From positions 1 through 39,467 of the IMG/VR virus record IMGVR_UViG_3300027911_000032: DNA of 39,467 nucleotides; one strand, written 5' to 3'. Positions within the stretch are counted from its first letter, which is position 1. Every line of letters starts with the position of its first letter. Source of the DNA: a virus. The position numbers and the translations under genes are program-made. Below the pieces are notes generated by a model, which was not told where the DNA came from, did not search any database, and saw only the letters and a program-made list of their open reading frames with translations. Positions 25,754 to 33,535 of the stretch are shown piece by piece.

Positions 25754-27537
25754 TGTAAATACCCCACGTCATTGAGAATAGATTGTGCTTCTTTGACATA
25801 CCAGTCGTAATCGATGTCCTGTGGCAGAACAGCGGGTAATTCCATTAAAGGAAAGGCCCCATCGGATCGAGCAACTTTATTGTTATTAGCTGCATAACGG
25901 ATTGAGCGAGTTTCACCTTTTCGGTAATACCATCGAACAGCTTTGCCAAGGTACTGATCATCATACTTCGCTCCACCGTTCACTTGTCGAATGGTTATAA
26001 ACTTACGAATATCTATACATCCCATAATTGTATTGGCTAATGGAATTCCAGATTTAAGATATTCGATCACAGCCTCAACGCAAATAGAGTTAGTGACATT
26101 TTTTTGCATACCCGCAGGGGCGTAAAGACCCTTTAGTTTGACATCGCCGCTAGGCTTAATGGCAATATAGTTATTAACATCCTTTGAGTACAGAGCGCGG
26201 TATTCAGTCTCTTCGGTGTTGAATCCTGTGATCATCTCCCAATAGGCAATGATTGCGTTTAGATCATCGACTTTAGACGCATCGCCTTTGATCACAATCC
26301 CGTCAGTATTGGCGCTCACTACAGTAAGCCCAGCGAGCTCAACGCTCTCAATAAGCATGAGAAGCGCTAGTTGACCAGTGACAGTGGTTTGAATCAATAA
26401 ATCGGGAGAATAGAGAACCGACCACTTGCTGCCAAACTTACCAAAAGATCCGTTAATCATAACCTTCATGGCCGCGTCAGTAACCTTGTCGCCAATCCGC
26501 TTGGCTTCAATACGTTGAGTAACGATGCCTTGATAGACTTCCAAAAACGCTTCGCCCATGTGCGCTGGGAATAGGCTTTGATTCAAAATAATCGATGGAT
26601 AATAACTGGTAACGTCACGATCTTTAAGGAAGAGTCCACTATTTGTAATATGAGAATTGCACTGCTCATTGCTATGCAAGCCACCAATACCCATAGTGTA
26701 AGTCCCAGCACCAATGCGTATGCGCAATGATTCAAAAATCTGAGGCAACTCAACAGAGCCTTTTTTATTAATCGTAAATGTGGCATTGCGAATAATCTCC
26801 AATACTTGATTTAGCCCAGGTGCGTTAAAACTAACAAAGTCAGGCACATGGTACTTGAAACTGTAATCAGGGCTAATATCGGGGCGGTAAACCTTACGGC
26901 CCACCTTGTTTTGTACTTCCTGACGAATCACGGCCTCTGCAATTTGTTCATTGGATTTGGATCGTAAATCGATACCGTACTTTGCGCTCATAGCCACACG
27001 CAAATCAATCTGAGGCTTGAGCTGACGGTACATGTCGATCGTCGTATTCAAATCGTTGACGCAATAATCTTTAAGCGCAATACGATCAGCAGGTGTGATA
27101 TTAGCTGACGGCTCTATTGGCAAATCTTGCAATCGCTGTGAGTGCATACGGCCACCGTAGAGCTTGAGGCCAACCATTCCAGGAGCGACTTCAATCAAGT
27201 CGATGTGATCGGGGTGAAAATCAGCCCCACCATACATTGTCTCTAGCTCCCAAGGGCGCATGTTTTCAATAATGATTGCGTCACTAGCTTTCTTTAAAGT
27301 CGCATTATCATTGTTAGCAAAGAAAAGCCGTAGTAAAGGAATATCGTAATTAATGCCGTTAAAGCTAATAAGTTGTTTCGTTGTAAGACTCGTCTTAATG
27401 CGCTCATAATCAGGTTCAATCCCTGGGTAAAATTCGTAGGCTTCAACTTCGCCTGAATAAACGTTTTTGAGTGCTATGAGGAAGTAATCGACATAGCACT
27501 CAGTATCAAATACCCAGACTGGTGGGACTGGAATCAT
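25750..27537 (-). CDS. Compact family B DNA polymerase with 3'-5' exonuclease
   Basis: 595 aa. Exonuclease motifs: I FDTE (Asp11, Glu13), II SFNGINYD (59-65), III Y158xxxD162. Polymerase motifs: A RDVTSYYPSII (307-317), B KVMINGSFGKFG (358-369), C ANTDGI (409-414), where the first Asp of the usual DTD is Asn but the catalytic second Asp (412) remains. It is shorter than cellular PolB and shows no obvious protein-priming insertion. With the primase at 33535, ssDNA-binding protein and helicase it forms the replisome. Overlaps neighbours by ATGA. Confidence 0.88.
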   Translation of the reverse strand: MIPVPPVWVFDTECYVDYFLIALKNVYSGEVEAYEFYPGIEPDYERIKTSLTTKQLISFNGINYDIPLLRLFFANNDNATLKKASDAIIIENMRPWELETMYGGADFHPDHIDLIEVAPGMVGLKLYGGRMHSQRLQDLPIEPSANITPADRIALKDYCVNDLNTTIDMYRQLKPQIDLRVAMSAKYGIDLRSKSNEQIAEAVIRQEVQNKVGRKVYRPDISPDYSFKYHVPDFVSFNAPGLNQVLEIIRNATFTINKKGSVELPQIFESLRIRIGAGTYTMGIGGLHSNEQCNSHITNSGLFLKDRDVTSYYPSIILNQSLFPAHMGEAFLEVYQGIVTQRIEAKRIGDKVTDAAMKVMINGSFGKFGSKWSVLYSPDLLIQTTVTGQLALLMLIESVELAGLTVVSANTDGIVIKGDASKVDDLNAIIAYWEMITGFNTEETEYRALYSKDVNNYIAIKPSGDVKLKGLYAPAGMQKNVTNSICVEAVIEYLKSGIPLANTIMGCIDIRKFITIRQVNGGAKYDDQYLGKAVRWYYRKGETRSIRYAANNNKVARSDGAFPLMELPAVLPQDIDYDWYVKEAQSILNDVGYLQ

Positions 27538-28385
27538 CCTTGCATCATTCCATGAGCAACTAACAATGCGTCAGTCCAACCCGCAGCAATCATCGCTTCA
27601 TACGTTGCACCTTGAGCTGGTGGCAACATCACACGGGCTGGTGCTACCGGTGCTACTGGAGGTGCAGCAGGCACAGGTGGTTGTAAAAACGCTGGATTAG
27701 GAGTCGGCATCGGAGCTGGTGCTGCTGCAACTGGAGCAGGTTGAGCTGAAGGCGTGAACGCTGCTGGTGGTGTGGTTGTAGCACCCGCTGGCAATGGCGC
27801 TTGACCAAATCCTACGCTAGACGCATCGGCTCCAACAACAATCTCAGGGCCATAAGCAGACAACGCAACCATGCTGTGATTGATATACACGCCAGGGTTT
27901 TGATTACTACCGTTACCATCTACATCGGCATTAACCTGTACAAAGTAACCGAGCTTAACCGCATCAGGTTCAACGATTGCTTGGCTGCCGTCGTTGTTGT
28001 AAATCTTTGGAGCAAAGCCACTAGAAAATGAGATCACCCAGTTGCCCTTATAACCTTCACGGGTAATTGGAGCAATACCCTTTTTGTTAGGGATAGTGGA
28101 GTCACCATCCACAACTTTCCATGCAAATGAAGGGGCTTGGCAAGCCTGTGGGAACGCTTCAGATCCAGCTTTATAAATTGTTGCGCCCCATGGTGTTTGG
28201 CTCCAATGAGTCTCGCCTGGGTTCTTAGGAATCGCTAAAGCAAAAAAGTAAGTAACCTTTGGTTGACCCGCATTAGGTCCTGATTTAACAACTAATGGCT
28301 TACCATCAGCGTCAGTTGTTTGTGGCTTGTACAAAGAGCCCATTACTAAACGGCCAACTGGAGTAGTGAAGTTAATTCTTGACAT
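27534..28385 (-). CDS. ssDNA-binding protein, DUF2815 type
   Basis: 283 aa. The N-terminal part (about 1-185: FTTPVGRLVMGSLYKP, KVTYFFALAIPK, HWSQTPWGATIYKAGSEAFP, YFVQVNADVDGNG...PGVYINHSMVALSAYGPEI) matches DUF2815, an OB-fold phage ssDNA-binding family. A Pro/Ala linker (about 200-260) ends in a short conserved tail (GWTDALLVAHGMMQG) that may recruit partners, as bacterial SSB tails do. The polymerase gene follows with a 4-nt overlap. Probable ssDNA coating at the fork. Confidence 0.8.
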   Translation of the reverse strand: MSRINFTTPVGRLVMGSLYKPQTTDADGKPLVVKSGPNAGQPKVTYFFALAIPKNPGETHWSQTPWGATIYKAGSEAFPQACQAPSFAWKVVDGDSTIPNKKGIAPITREGYKGNWVISFSSGFAPKIYNNDGSQAIVEPDAVKLGYFVQVNADVDGNGSNQNPGVYINHSMVALSAYGPEIVVGADASSVGFGQAPLPAGATTTPPAAFTPSAQPAPVAAAPAPMPTPNPAFLQPPVPAAPPVAPVAPARVMLPPAQGATYEAMIAAGWTDALLVAHGMMQG

Positions 28386-28390
28386 GATAT

Positions 28391-28597
28391 TTATTCCTCT
28401 GTTTTGTTAAGTTCGGTTTGAATCTTGCGTTGGATCTCAATTAAATCAGAACGCAAAAGGGTTTGCTCAACGTGAAAAGACTCACGTTCGTCATAATCTA
28501 GCCCAGCGATATTGCGTTGCTGATTGGCTTGAATTGTGGATAAAGTTGCATACTCTAGCTTAGCTAGTTCTGCGATTCGTTCGCGTCTAGTGCTCAT
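28391..28597 (-). CDS. Small helical protein
   Basis: 68 aa, predicted helical hairpin or coiled coil (RERIAELAKLEYATLSTIQANQQRN; VEQTLLRSDLIEIQRKIQTELN). Overlaps the nuclease stop by ATGA and lies 5 nt before the ssDNA-binding gene. No known family recognised; part of the replication operon by position. Confidence 0.6.
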   Translation of the reverse strand: MSTRRERIAELAKLEYATLSTIQANQQRNIAGLDYDERESFHVEQTLLRSDLIEIQRKIQTELNKTEE

Positions 28598-29691
28598 GAT
28601 TGATCCTTAAATATTAAGCGGGCGCGGTTCAAATCATCTTCAACTAACTTGATCTCACCCACTGGGGTTTCGCTATATTGACTTACAATCTCTGCCGACA
28701 ATCCAGCTTTGATCGCTTGCTTTGGAGTAATGGCTGAAGGTTTAGCGATATTCACACCCATCATCTGACCTAAAGCTAAAACCTCATCAATAGGTTTACT
28801 CCATTTCTCTCTACCCATACCTTGCTCAGTGCGCCATCCAGCAATCGGTGTACCTTGTTTTAGTTTGGCTAGTACTTCGTTCTCAAGTCCACTCTCACGG
28901 GCTTTGAGAATATCAATTGCTCGCTTGATCTTACGCAGCTCCCAGCTTTGTGCGTTGGCTGGCAAATCAAACGGCGCGTTGACCACACTCATTTCAACTT
29001 CATGTAATGCTTCACGCTGAAGATTAGTACACGCATGACGTGCTGAACAATCGCGGCACTCAGGGCCAGTACGGACGGGACAATCAGGCTTCATCGATTC
29101 GGACTCAGACTTTTGCAAGCGCGTCATGTACTTAGCTAATTCGTCAGCGTCGATCTCCCAAGTGCGTACTGGGCCTTCCTTGTGATAACAACGTGGCTGC
29201 ACAATCGTTAAACGAATCTTCTTGAGTTCATTGCGAAATACTTTGATGTGATCGCACACACCGATTGCATATTCAAGCAACTGCCAGTTCTCAAACACAT
29301 CAACGTAACGATGGCCGAACTTATAGTCAACAACATCAATGATCTTATTCTCGTTATCGTATGACCAAAAGTCAGGTGTACCAGAGCACTCAGAGTGAAC
29401 TGAGTAGATTGTTAGCCATTGCTCAAAGCCGAATTGGACTGACTCAGATCGAGCAAGTATTCCAGTAATTACTTCCATCCACAGGTCAGCACCTTCAAGC
29501 ATTTCTTCAGTATGACCATCGGGTAATGGCTTGTTGCCAAATACCGATTGGTTTACTAAATGCGCGAGCGTACCTTCCAATGCGCGTGGATCATCTTCAG
29601 ATTGTGGGTATGTCGCTTCCATTACCCGTGAACCAGGACATTGCATACGACGTGATGCAGAGCTGGGGGCTAATATGGCGTGTACGCTCAT
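28594..29691 (-). CDS. RecB/Cas4-like PD-(D/E)XK nuclease with Fe-S cysteines (DUF2800)
   Basis: 365 aa. Nuclease signature: Glu39/His44 (LEGTLAH), Asp107 (SGTPDFW), Asp122-Tyr-Lys124 (VVDYKFG), Q137xxxY141 (QLLEY). Cys18 together with Cys212, Cys215 and Cys221 (ECRDCSARHAC) matches the split four-cysteine iron-sulphur clamp of AddB/Cas4-type nucleases. C-terminal helices follow. The DUF2800-DUF2815-polymerase order is a known phage replication module. Probable exonuclease for recombination or end processing. Confidence 0.82.
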   Translation of the reverse strand: MSVHAILAPSSASRRMQCPGSRVMEATYPQSEDDPRALEGTLAHLVNQSVFGNKPLPDGHTEEMLEGADLWMEVITGILARSESVQFGFEQWLTIYSVHSECSGTPDFWSYDNENKIIDVVDYKFGHRYVDVFENWQLLEYAIGVCDHIKVFRNELKKIRLTIVQPRCYHKEGPVRTWEIDADELAKYMTRLQKSESESMKPDCPVRTGPECRDCSARHACTNLQREALHEVEMSVVNAPFDLPANAQSWELRKIKRAIDILKARESGLENEVLAKLKQGTPIAGWRTEQGMGREKWSKPIDEVLALGQMMGVNIAKPSAITPKQAIKAGLSAEIVSQYSETPVGEIKLVEDDLNRARLIFKDQS

Positions 29692-30092
29692 CTAAAACCT
29701 CCATTTTGAAATTGTTGACGAATATTGTTTTCGAACATATAAAGCTGTCTTGAAAAAGCGCTTGAAATAGCAGCCAATACAGCATTTCCAGCACCTTCTT
29801 TTGCTACTTTGTTTATAGCCTCTACAACTTCTTTTTCATGAAGCGATACATATTGTTGAGCAAAAATCCTGATTTTTTCCTCAAGCAGTTCTTTTACAAT
29901 AGACTCAATTAAAGCTGGTCCATCTTCATAGTCGTAGCCTTTTTTGATTCGTGTCTTTTTAAAAAAAACATCCTCAATTCCACGATTTACCAATTTTGTT
30001 AAATCTTCATCGGTAATTAAATCGCCAATAGAATCCTTAATGCGATCCTTCATGCGTTCTTCAAAAGTTTTGTTTTCAGTTATAGCGTTCAT
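29688..30092 (-). CDS. Hypothetical helical protein
   Basis: 134 aa, charged and helical (FEERMKDRIKDSIGDLITDEDLTKLVNRGIEDVFF; ESIVKELLEEKIRIFAQQYVSLHEKEVVEAINKVAKEG). No motif recognised. It is more AT-rich than its neighbours and overlaps both by ATGA, so it is translated in the operon but may be a later arrival. Confidence 0.6.
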   Translation of the reverse strand: MNAITENKTFEERMKDRIKDSIGDLITDEDLTKLVNRGIEDVFFKKTRIKKGYDYEDGPALIESIVKELLEEKIRIFAQQYVSLHEKEVVEAINKVAKEGAGNAVLAAISSAFSRQLYMFENNIRQQFQNGGFR

Positions 30093-30787
30093 AGTGCTAA
30101 CCCCAAAGCTGTGGCCACTACTGGAACTAAATCAGGGCGTGAAGCCAACATTGGTAATGAAGGTAAACCTGCCGCTTGAACTGCCGCGCCAATTGCCGCT
30201 TGATCCAAAGTCTTAGCTGCAAACGCTGCTGTGATCTTTTGCATCAACTTAGGAAAAGTAATCTGCTCAGAAGGGGATGCACCAATCGCAGTACCAGCCT
30301 GGGGGGTTTCCGTAGGTAACGTAGTCGCTGGGGGAGCAGGGGGCGCAGCAGGAGGTACAAAAGGGGGTGGTGGCACCTGTGCCGCTGGTTGCGCAAACAC
30401 TTGAGCAGGTGGAGGTGTCAATGGTGTTGGTGGCACGACTTCAGTTGGAGCCAAGCCCATTGTTTGACGCAATTCGTTCAATACGGCTGAGACAATATCG
30501 TCGTCCACACCGCGACGCATTTTCCAATTACCGTCTTGAGTCTTACTGCGAGTGCTCGCATGAATACGGCCATCCCAAGGTAAACCTGAAGCGTCAACTT
30601 CAATACCGTTGGCATGTGGGGCTGGCTCGTCAGTTGTAGGCTCATTTACATGTTGGAATTCATCTTCATCTTCAACTTCTTGCTGTGGCTGATCAAAGCC
30701 AATCTTTTTAGCAATAAATTCAAGCGCCATAACAACATCGCTACGTTGCATTTCTTCAATATTCGTAAGGGTTATAGAGGTACCCAT
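30089..30787 (-). CDS. Proline-rich early protein, first gene of the leftward block
   Basis: 232 aa. Acidic start, then a conserved-looking core LPWDGRIHASTRSKTQDGNWKMRRGVDDD (about 69-97) seen in many phage proteins of unknown role, a Pro/Ala linker (about 119-165), and a helical C-terminal region (FPKLMQKITAAFAAKTLDQAAIGAAVQAAG). Strong ribosome site AAAGGAG before ATG. It is the promoter-proximal gene of the replication block; the function is unknown. Confidence 0.65.
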   Translation of the reverse strand: MGTSITLTNIEEMQRSDVVMALEFIAKKIGFDQPQQEVEDEDEFQHVNEPTTDEPAPHANGIEVDASGLPWDGRIHASTRSKTQDGNWKMRRGVDDDIVSAVLNELRQTMGLAPTEVVPPTPLTPPPAQVFAQPAAQVPPPPFVPPAAPPAPPATTLPTETPQAGTAIGASPSEQITFPKLMQKITAAFAAKTLDQAAIGAAVQAAGLPSLPMLASRPDLVPVVATALGLAL

Positions 30788-30824
30788 AGTTACTCCTTTG
30801 GTTAAATTTAATTTACAAAACTAC

Positions 30825-30852
30825 TTGACACGGATGCAGAATAAACGATAAT
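30825..30852 (+). promoter_or_regulatory. Rightward early promoter of the helicase-primase block
   Basis: Consensus -35 TTGACA (30825-30830), 16-bp spacer, GATAAT (30847-30852; 5/6). It faces the leftward promoter and overlaps it. The transcript would start near 30859, giving a leader of about 30 nt. Among the candidate promoters I identified, its two boxes are closest to consensus. Confidence 0.75.
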
Positions 30853-30866
30853 GACAACATCGTCAA
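30838..30866 (-). promoter_or_regulatory. Leftward early promoter of the replication block
   Basis: On the minus strand TTGACG (30866-30861), a 17-bp spacer and TATTCT (30843-30838). It is placed about 50 bp before the start at 30787. The -35 lies in the TGAC-N6-GTCA palindrome, as in the promoter at 8587. Confidence 0.65.
30852..30865. promoter_or_regulatory. Candidate operator TGAC-N6-GTCA in the divergent promoter region
   Basis: TGACAACATCGTCA is an inverted repeat with TGAC/GTCA arms. It touches the end of the rightward -10 box and covers most of the leftward -35 box, so one bound protein could block both. On the minus strand the surrounding 18 bases match the operator at 8587-8604 in all but one position. 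A phage repressor such as the TetR-like protein (33218) or HTH protein (35837) is the likely ligand (inference). Confidence 0.6.
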
Positions 30867-30887
30867 TAACTTCTAACAAATATTTTC

Positions 30888-32480
30888 ATGACCGAATTAA
30901 GGCCATTCCAAGCACAAGCGAAATTCGAGATCTACTCAGCGTGGGCGTCGGGCAGCAGAAATACATTATTGGTCATCCCTACTGGGGGTGGCAAAACAGT
31001 CACATTCAGCAACATCATGGCTGAAGAGCAAGGTGCATGTGTAGCGATTGCGCATCGTCAAGAATTGGTAACTCAAATCAGTCTAGCCCTTGCTCGTTAT
31101 GGGGTGAGACATCGGATTATAGGCCCTAAGACTGTAGCTAAAACTTGCACTCAGATTCACTTAGCTGAGCTGGGTAAAAACTACGTTGACCCCCTTAATA
31201 AACATGCTGTGGCAGGCGTTGATACCCTTATTCGTATGCCCGCCGATGATCCTTGGTTTAAGCAAGTAGCGCTCACTGTGACCGATGAGGCTCATCATGT
31301 CCTACGCAAAAACAAGTGGGGGCAGGCCATGTCTATGTTCCCTAATGCTAGGGGACTAGGGGTGACGGCTACACCTTGCAGGGCAGATGGGAACGGCCTT
31401 GGTAGTCATGCCGATGGGCTTTTTGACTATATGGTTGAGGGCCCCACTATGCGTCAATTGATCAATGAGGGTTGGCTTACGGAATACCGCATATTCGCCC
31501 CACCTTCAGACATTGATCTGTCCTTGGTACCTTTGTCAGCTTCAGGGGACTTTAGCCCTCCAAAGCTCGCTAAGGCCGTCCACCAGTCTCATATTGTCGG
31601 TGATGTGGTCGCACATTACATCAAGATTGCGGGCGGCAAGCTAGGTGTGACTTTTGCAGTGGATGTGGAGTCAGCTCAAGAAATAGCCACAGCATATCGA
31701 TCTAAAGGGGTTGAGAGCCAGGTAGTATCAGCTAAGACCCCTGACACTCTACGGGCTTCCATCCTTCGCAGATTTGCAGCAGGTGAGATCAAGCAGTTGG
31801 TCAACGTCGATTTATTTGGAGAAGGCTTTGATTTACCCGCTTTAGAGGTCGTCTCTTTTGCCCGCCCCACTCAGTCTTATTCGCTCTACTGCCAACAATT
31901 TGGGCGCGCATTGCGCATTAAAGAGGGCAAAGATCGGGCGATCATCATTGATCATGTGGGGAACGTACACCGCCACGGCTTGCCAGACGCCTCCCGCGAA
32001 TGGAGCTTAGATCGTAGGGAGCGCAGGGCTAGGGGGACCATGGATGGGGTAATCCCTATTAAGACTTGCCCTAAGTGTGTATCGGCCTATGAGCGTATAT
32101 ACAAGGCTTGCCCCTATTGTGGATTTGAGCCTGAACCAGCGGGTAGATCGACTCCAGATGAGGTCGATGGTGACTTAATGGAGCTCAGTCCTGAGGCTTT
32201 AGCTAAAATTCGTGGTGAAATAGACGCTCAGCCGACTTTTCCCTATGGTGCTGGCCCTGAAGTCATTGGGGCTATCAAAAAGCGCCACCGAGAAAAACAG
32301 GAAGCTCAGGCCGCTTTACGTGAGGCAATGGCTATCTGGGGTGGTGCAAGAACAGAGCAAGGTGAGGATATACCTACTGCGCAGCGCAGGTTCTATCACA
32401 CCTTCGGGATTGATGTATTGACGGCTCAAACTTTGAATCGCAAAGAGTCGGAAGAACTTTTAGAGAGGATCAGTAAATGA
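30888..32480 (+). CDS. SF2 DEAH helicase, RadD-like
   Basis: 530 aa. Motif I PTGGGKT (31-37), II DEAH (133-136), III TATP (160-163), VI QQFGRALR (336-343), then a zinc-binding module CPKC (394-397) and CPYC (408-411), the arrangement of RadD/YejH. The C-terminal part (about 420-530) is helical. RadD interacts with SSB in bacteria, so it may act on forks coated with the DUF2815 protein. No Shine-Dalgarno is visible before ATG 30888. First gene of a tightly coupled rightward operon. Confidence 0.85.
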   Translation: MTELRPFQAQAKFEIYSAWASGSRNTLLVIPTGGGKTVTFSNIMAEEQGACVAIAHRQELVTQISLALARYGVRHRIIGPKTVAKTCTQIHLAELGKNYVDPLNKHAVAGVDTLIRMPADDPWFKQVALTVTDEAHHVLRKNKWGQAMSMFPNARGLGVTATPCRADGNGLGSHADGLFDYMVEGPTMRQLINEGWLTEYRIFAPPSDIDLSLVPLSASGDFSPPKLAKAVHQSHIVGDVVAHYIKIAGGKLGVTFAVDVESAQEIATAYRSKGVESQVVSAKTPDTLRASILRRFAAGEIKQLVNVDLFGEGFDLPALEVVSFARPTQSYSLYCQQFGRALRIKEGKDRAIIIDHVGNVHRHGLPDASREWSLDRRERRARGTMDGVIPIKTCPKCVSAYERIYKACPYCGFEPEPAGRSTPDEVDGDLMELSPEALAKIRGEIDAQPTFPYGAGPEVIGAIKKRHREKQEAQAALREAMAIWGGARTEQGEDIPTAQRRFYHTFGIDVLTAQTLNRKESEELLERISK

Positions 32481-32662
32481 AGCCGCGCATCAAATTTATA
32501 AATGGCCAATGGTTTTGTGGCCTTACCGTTACTGACAATAAAACTTGGCTCACTTGCCAAGGGCGCGGGTCATCAATAACGGATGCTTACGAAGATTGGC
32601 AACTTGTCGCTCGTATTCCAGCGTTATGTAATCCGTTTTCTTATTTGGGGATGGCGCAATGA
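32477..32662 (+). CDS. Small hypothetical protein
   Basis: 61 aa (IKFINGQWFCGLTVTDNKTWLTCQGRGSSITDAYEDWQLV...). A short beta-hairpin region with a conserved-looking GxGxSxxDAYxDW end, common in tiny phage proteins of unknown role. Overlaps both neighbours by ATGA. Confidence 0.6.
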   Translation: MKPRIKFINGQWFCGLTVTDNKTWLTCQGRGSSITDAYEDWQLVARIPALCNPFSYLGMAQ

Positions 32663-32862
32663 ACGCAAATGAACTAGCTGATGAATTAATAACTTTTGTT
32701 GAAGTTTACAAAATTAACAATCTTGACTGCATGATTCTTAGTGATGCAATTACCATGCTACGCCAGCAACAAGCTGAAATAGAGGCGTTGAAAGCAAAGT
32801 TAGCACGAGCAGATAGAGTGTATGACTTTGATAATCCTTTGCTTGATGAGGAGAAGAAATGA
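32659..32862 (+). CDS. Small helical protein
   Basis: 67 aa with a coiled-coil stretch (MLRQQQAEIEALKAKLARADRVYDF, about 33-57). ATGA overlaps on both sides. Family not recognised. Confidence 0.55.
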   Translation: MNANELADELITFVEVYKINNLDCMILSDAITMLRQQQAEIEALKAKLARADRVYDFDNPLLDEEKK

Positions 32863-33221
32863 ACGAAGCCGAGATACAAAATCAAGTACGGCTTGAGGCC
32901 TCAGAGTTAGGTTGGCGCTTGTGGCGCAATAACGTGGGCGCGGGCAAGTTGGAGAACGGCTCATTCATTCGCTGGGGTTTGGCCAATGATTCTAAGGCCG
33001 TCAACGAAGAGATTAAATCAGGTGACTTGATCGGCATTAAGCCAGTTGTCATCACGCAGGACATGGTAGGTAGTGTGATCGGTCAATTTATTTCAAGAGA
33101 ATGTAAGCGATCCGATTGGAAGTTTAATCCTAACAATCCACGGGATCTAGCACAGATGAAATGGGTTGAATTAATTTTAATTCTTGGCGGTGACGCGAAG
33201 TTTACAACAGGTAAGTTATGA
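32859..33221 (+). CDS. VRR-NUC domain nuclease
   Basis: 120 aa. Layout of the phage single-domain VRR-NUC family: N-terminal EIQNQVRLEASELGWRLWRNNVGAG, catalytic Asp56 (SGDLIGI), the VGSVIGQFISRECKRSDW segment with Glu81 and Lys83, and Gln99 (AQMKWVELILILGG). Such PD-(D/E)XK nucleases are structure-specific and can resolve branched DNA made in replication. Overlaps neighbours by ATGA. Confidence 0.82.
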   Translation: MNEAEIQNQVRLEASELGWRLWRNNVGAGKLENGSFIRWGLANDSKAVNEEIKSGDLIGIKPVVITQDMVGSVIGQFISRECKRSDWKFNPNNPRDLAQMKWVELILILGGDAKFTTGKL

Positions 33222-33535
33222 AAGTTAGACGCGGAGAAGAGGTACGAAAGTCCGAGATATTAGCGGCAGCATTAGAGCTGGCGCATGACATCGGTTATCA
33301 GAAGATCACACGGGATGCACTTGCCATCAAGGCTTGTTGTTCAACGGGATTGATTACGACTTATTTTGGCACGATGAATCATTTACGTCGCGCCATTATT
33401 AGTCATGCAATCGCTAAGCACGATCTTCAAGTGATCGCTCAAGGGCTCACTGCCAATGAAGCCAAAGCACATCACGCAAGCGAAGAGCTCAAACGTGCCG
33501 CCATGGAACACACGCTATTGATGGGACAAGAATAA
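33218..33535 (+). CDS. Minimal TetR-like HTH protein
   Basis: 105 aa. The first 55 residues (RKSEILAAALELAHDIGYQKITRDALAIKACCSTGLITTYFGTMNHLRRAII) follow the TetR N-terminal HTH pattern. The usual C-terminal ligand/dimer domain (about 130 more residues) is absent; a short helical tail remains. It may dimerise through this tail. It lies between nuclease and primase, 2.3 kb downstream of the divergent promoters, and is a good candidate for the TGAC-N6-GTCA operator (inference). Confidence 0.7.
   Translation: MKVRRGEEVRKSEILAAALELAHDIGYQKITRDALAIKACCSTGLITTYFGTMNHLRRAIISHAIAKHDLQVIAQGLTANEAKAHHASEELKRAAMEHTLLMGQE

Noticed and set aside
25529-25810. Plus-strand open frames opposite the PP-loop gene
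   Set aside because: Phe/Asn/Cys-rich products mirroring an AT-rich gene on the other strand; no ribosome site.
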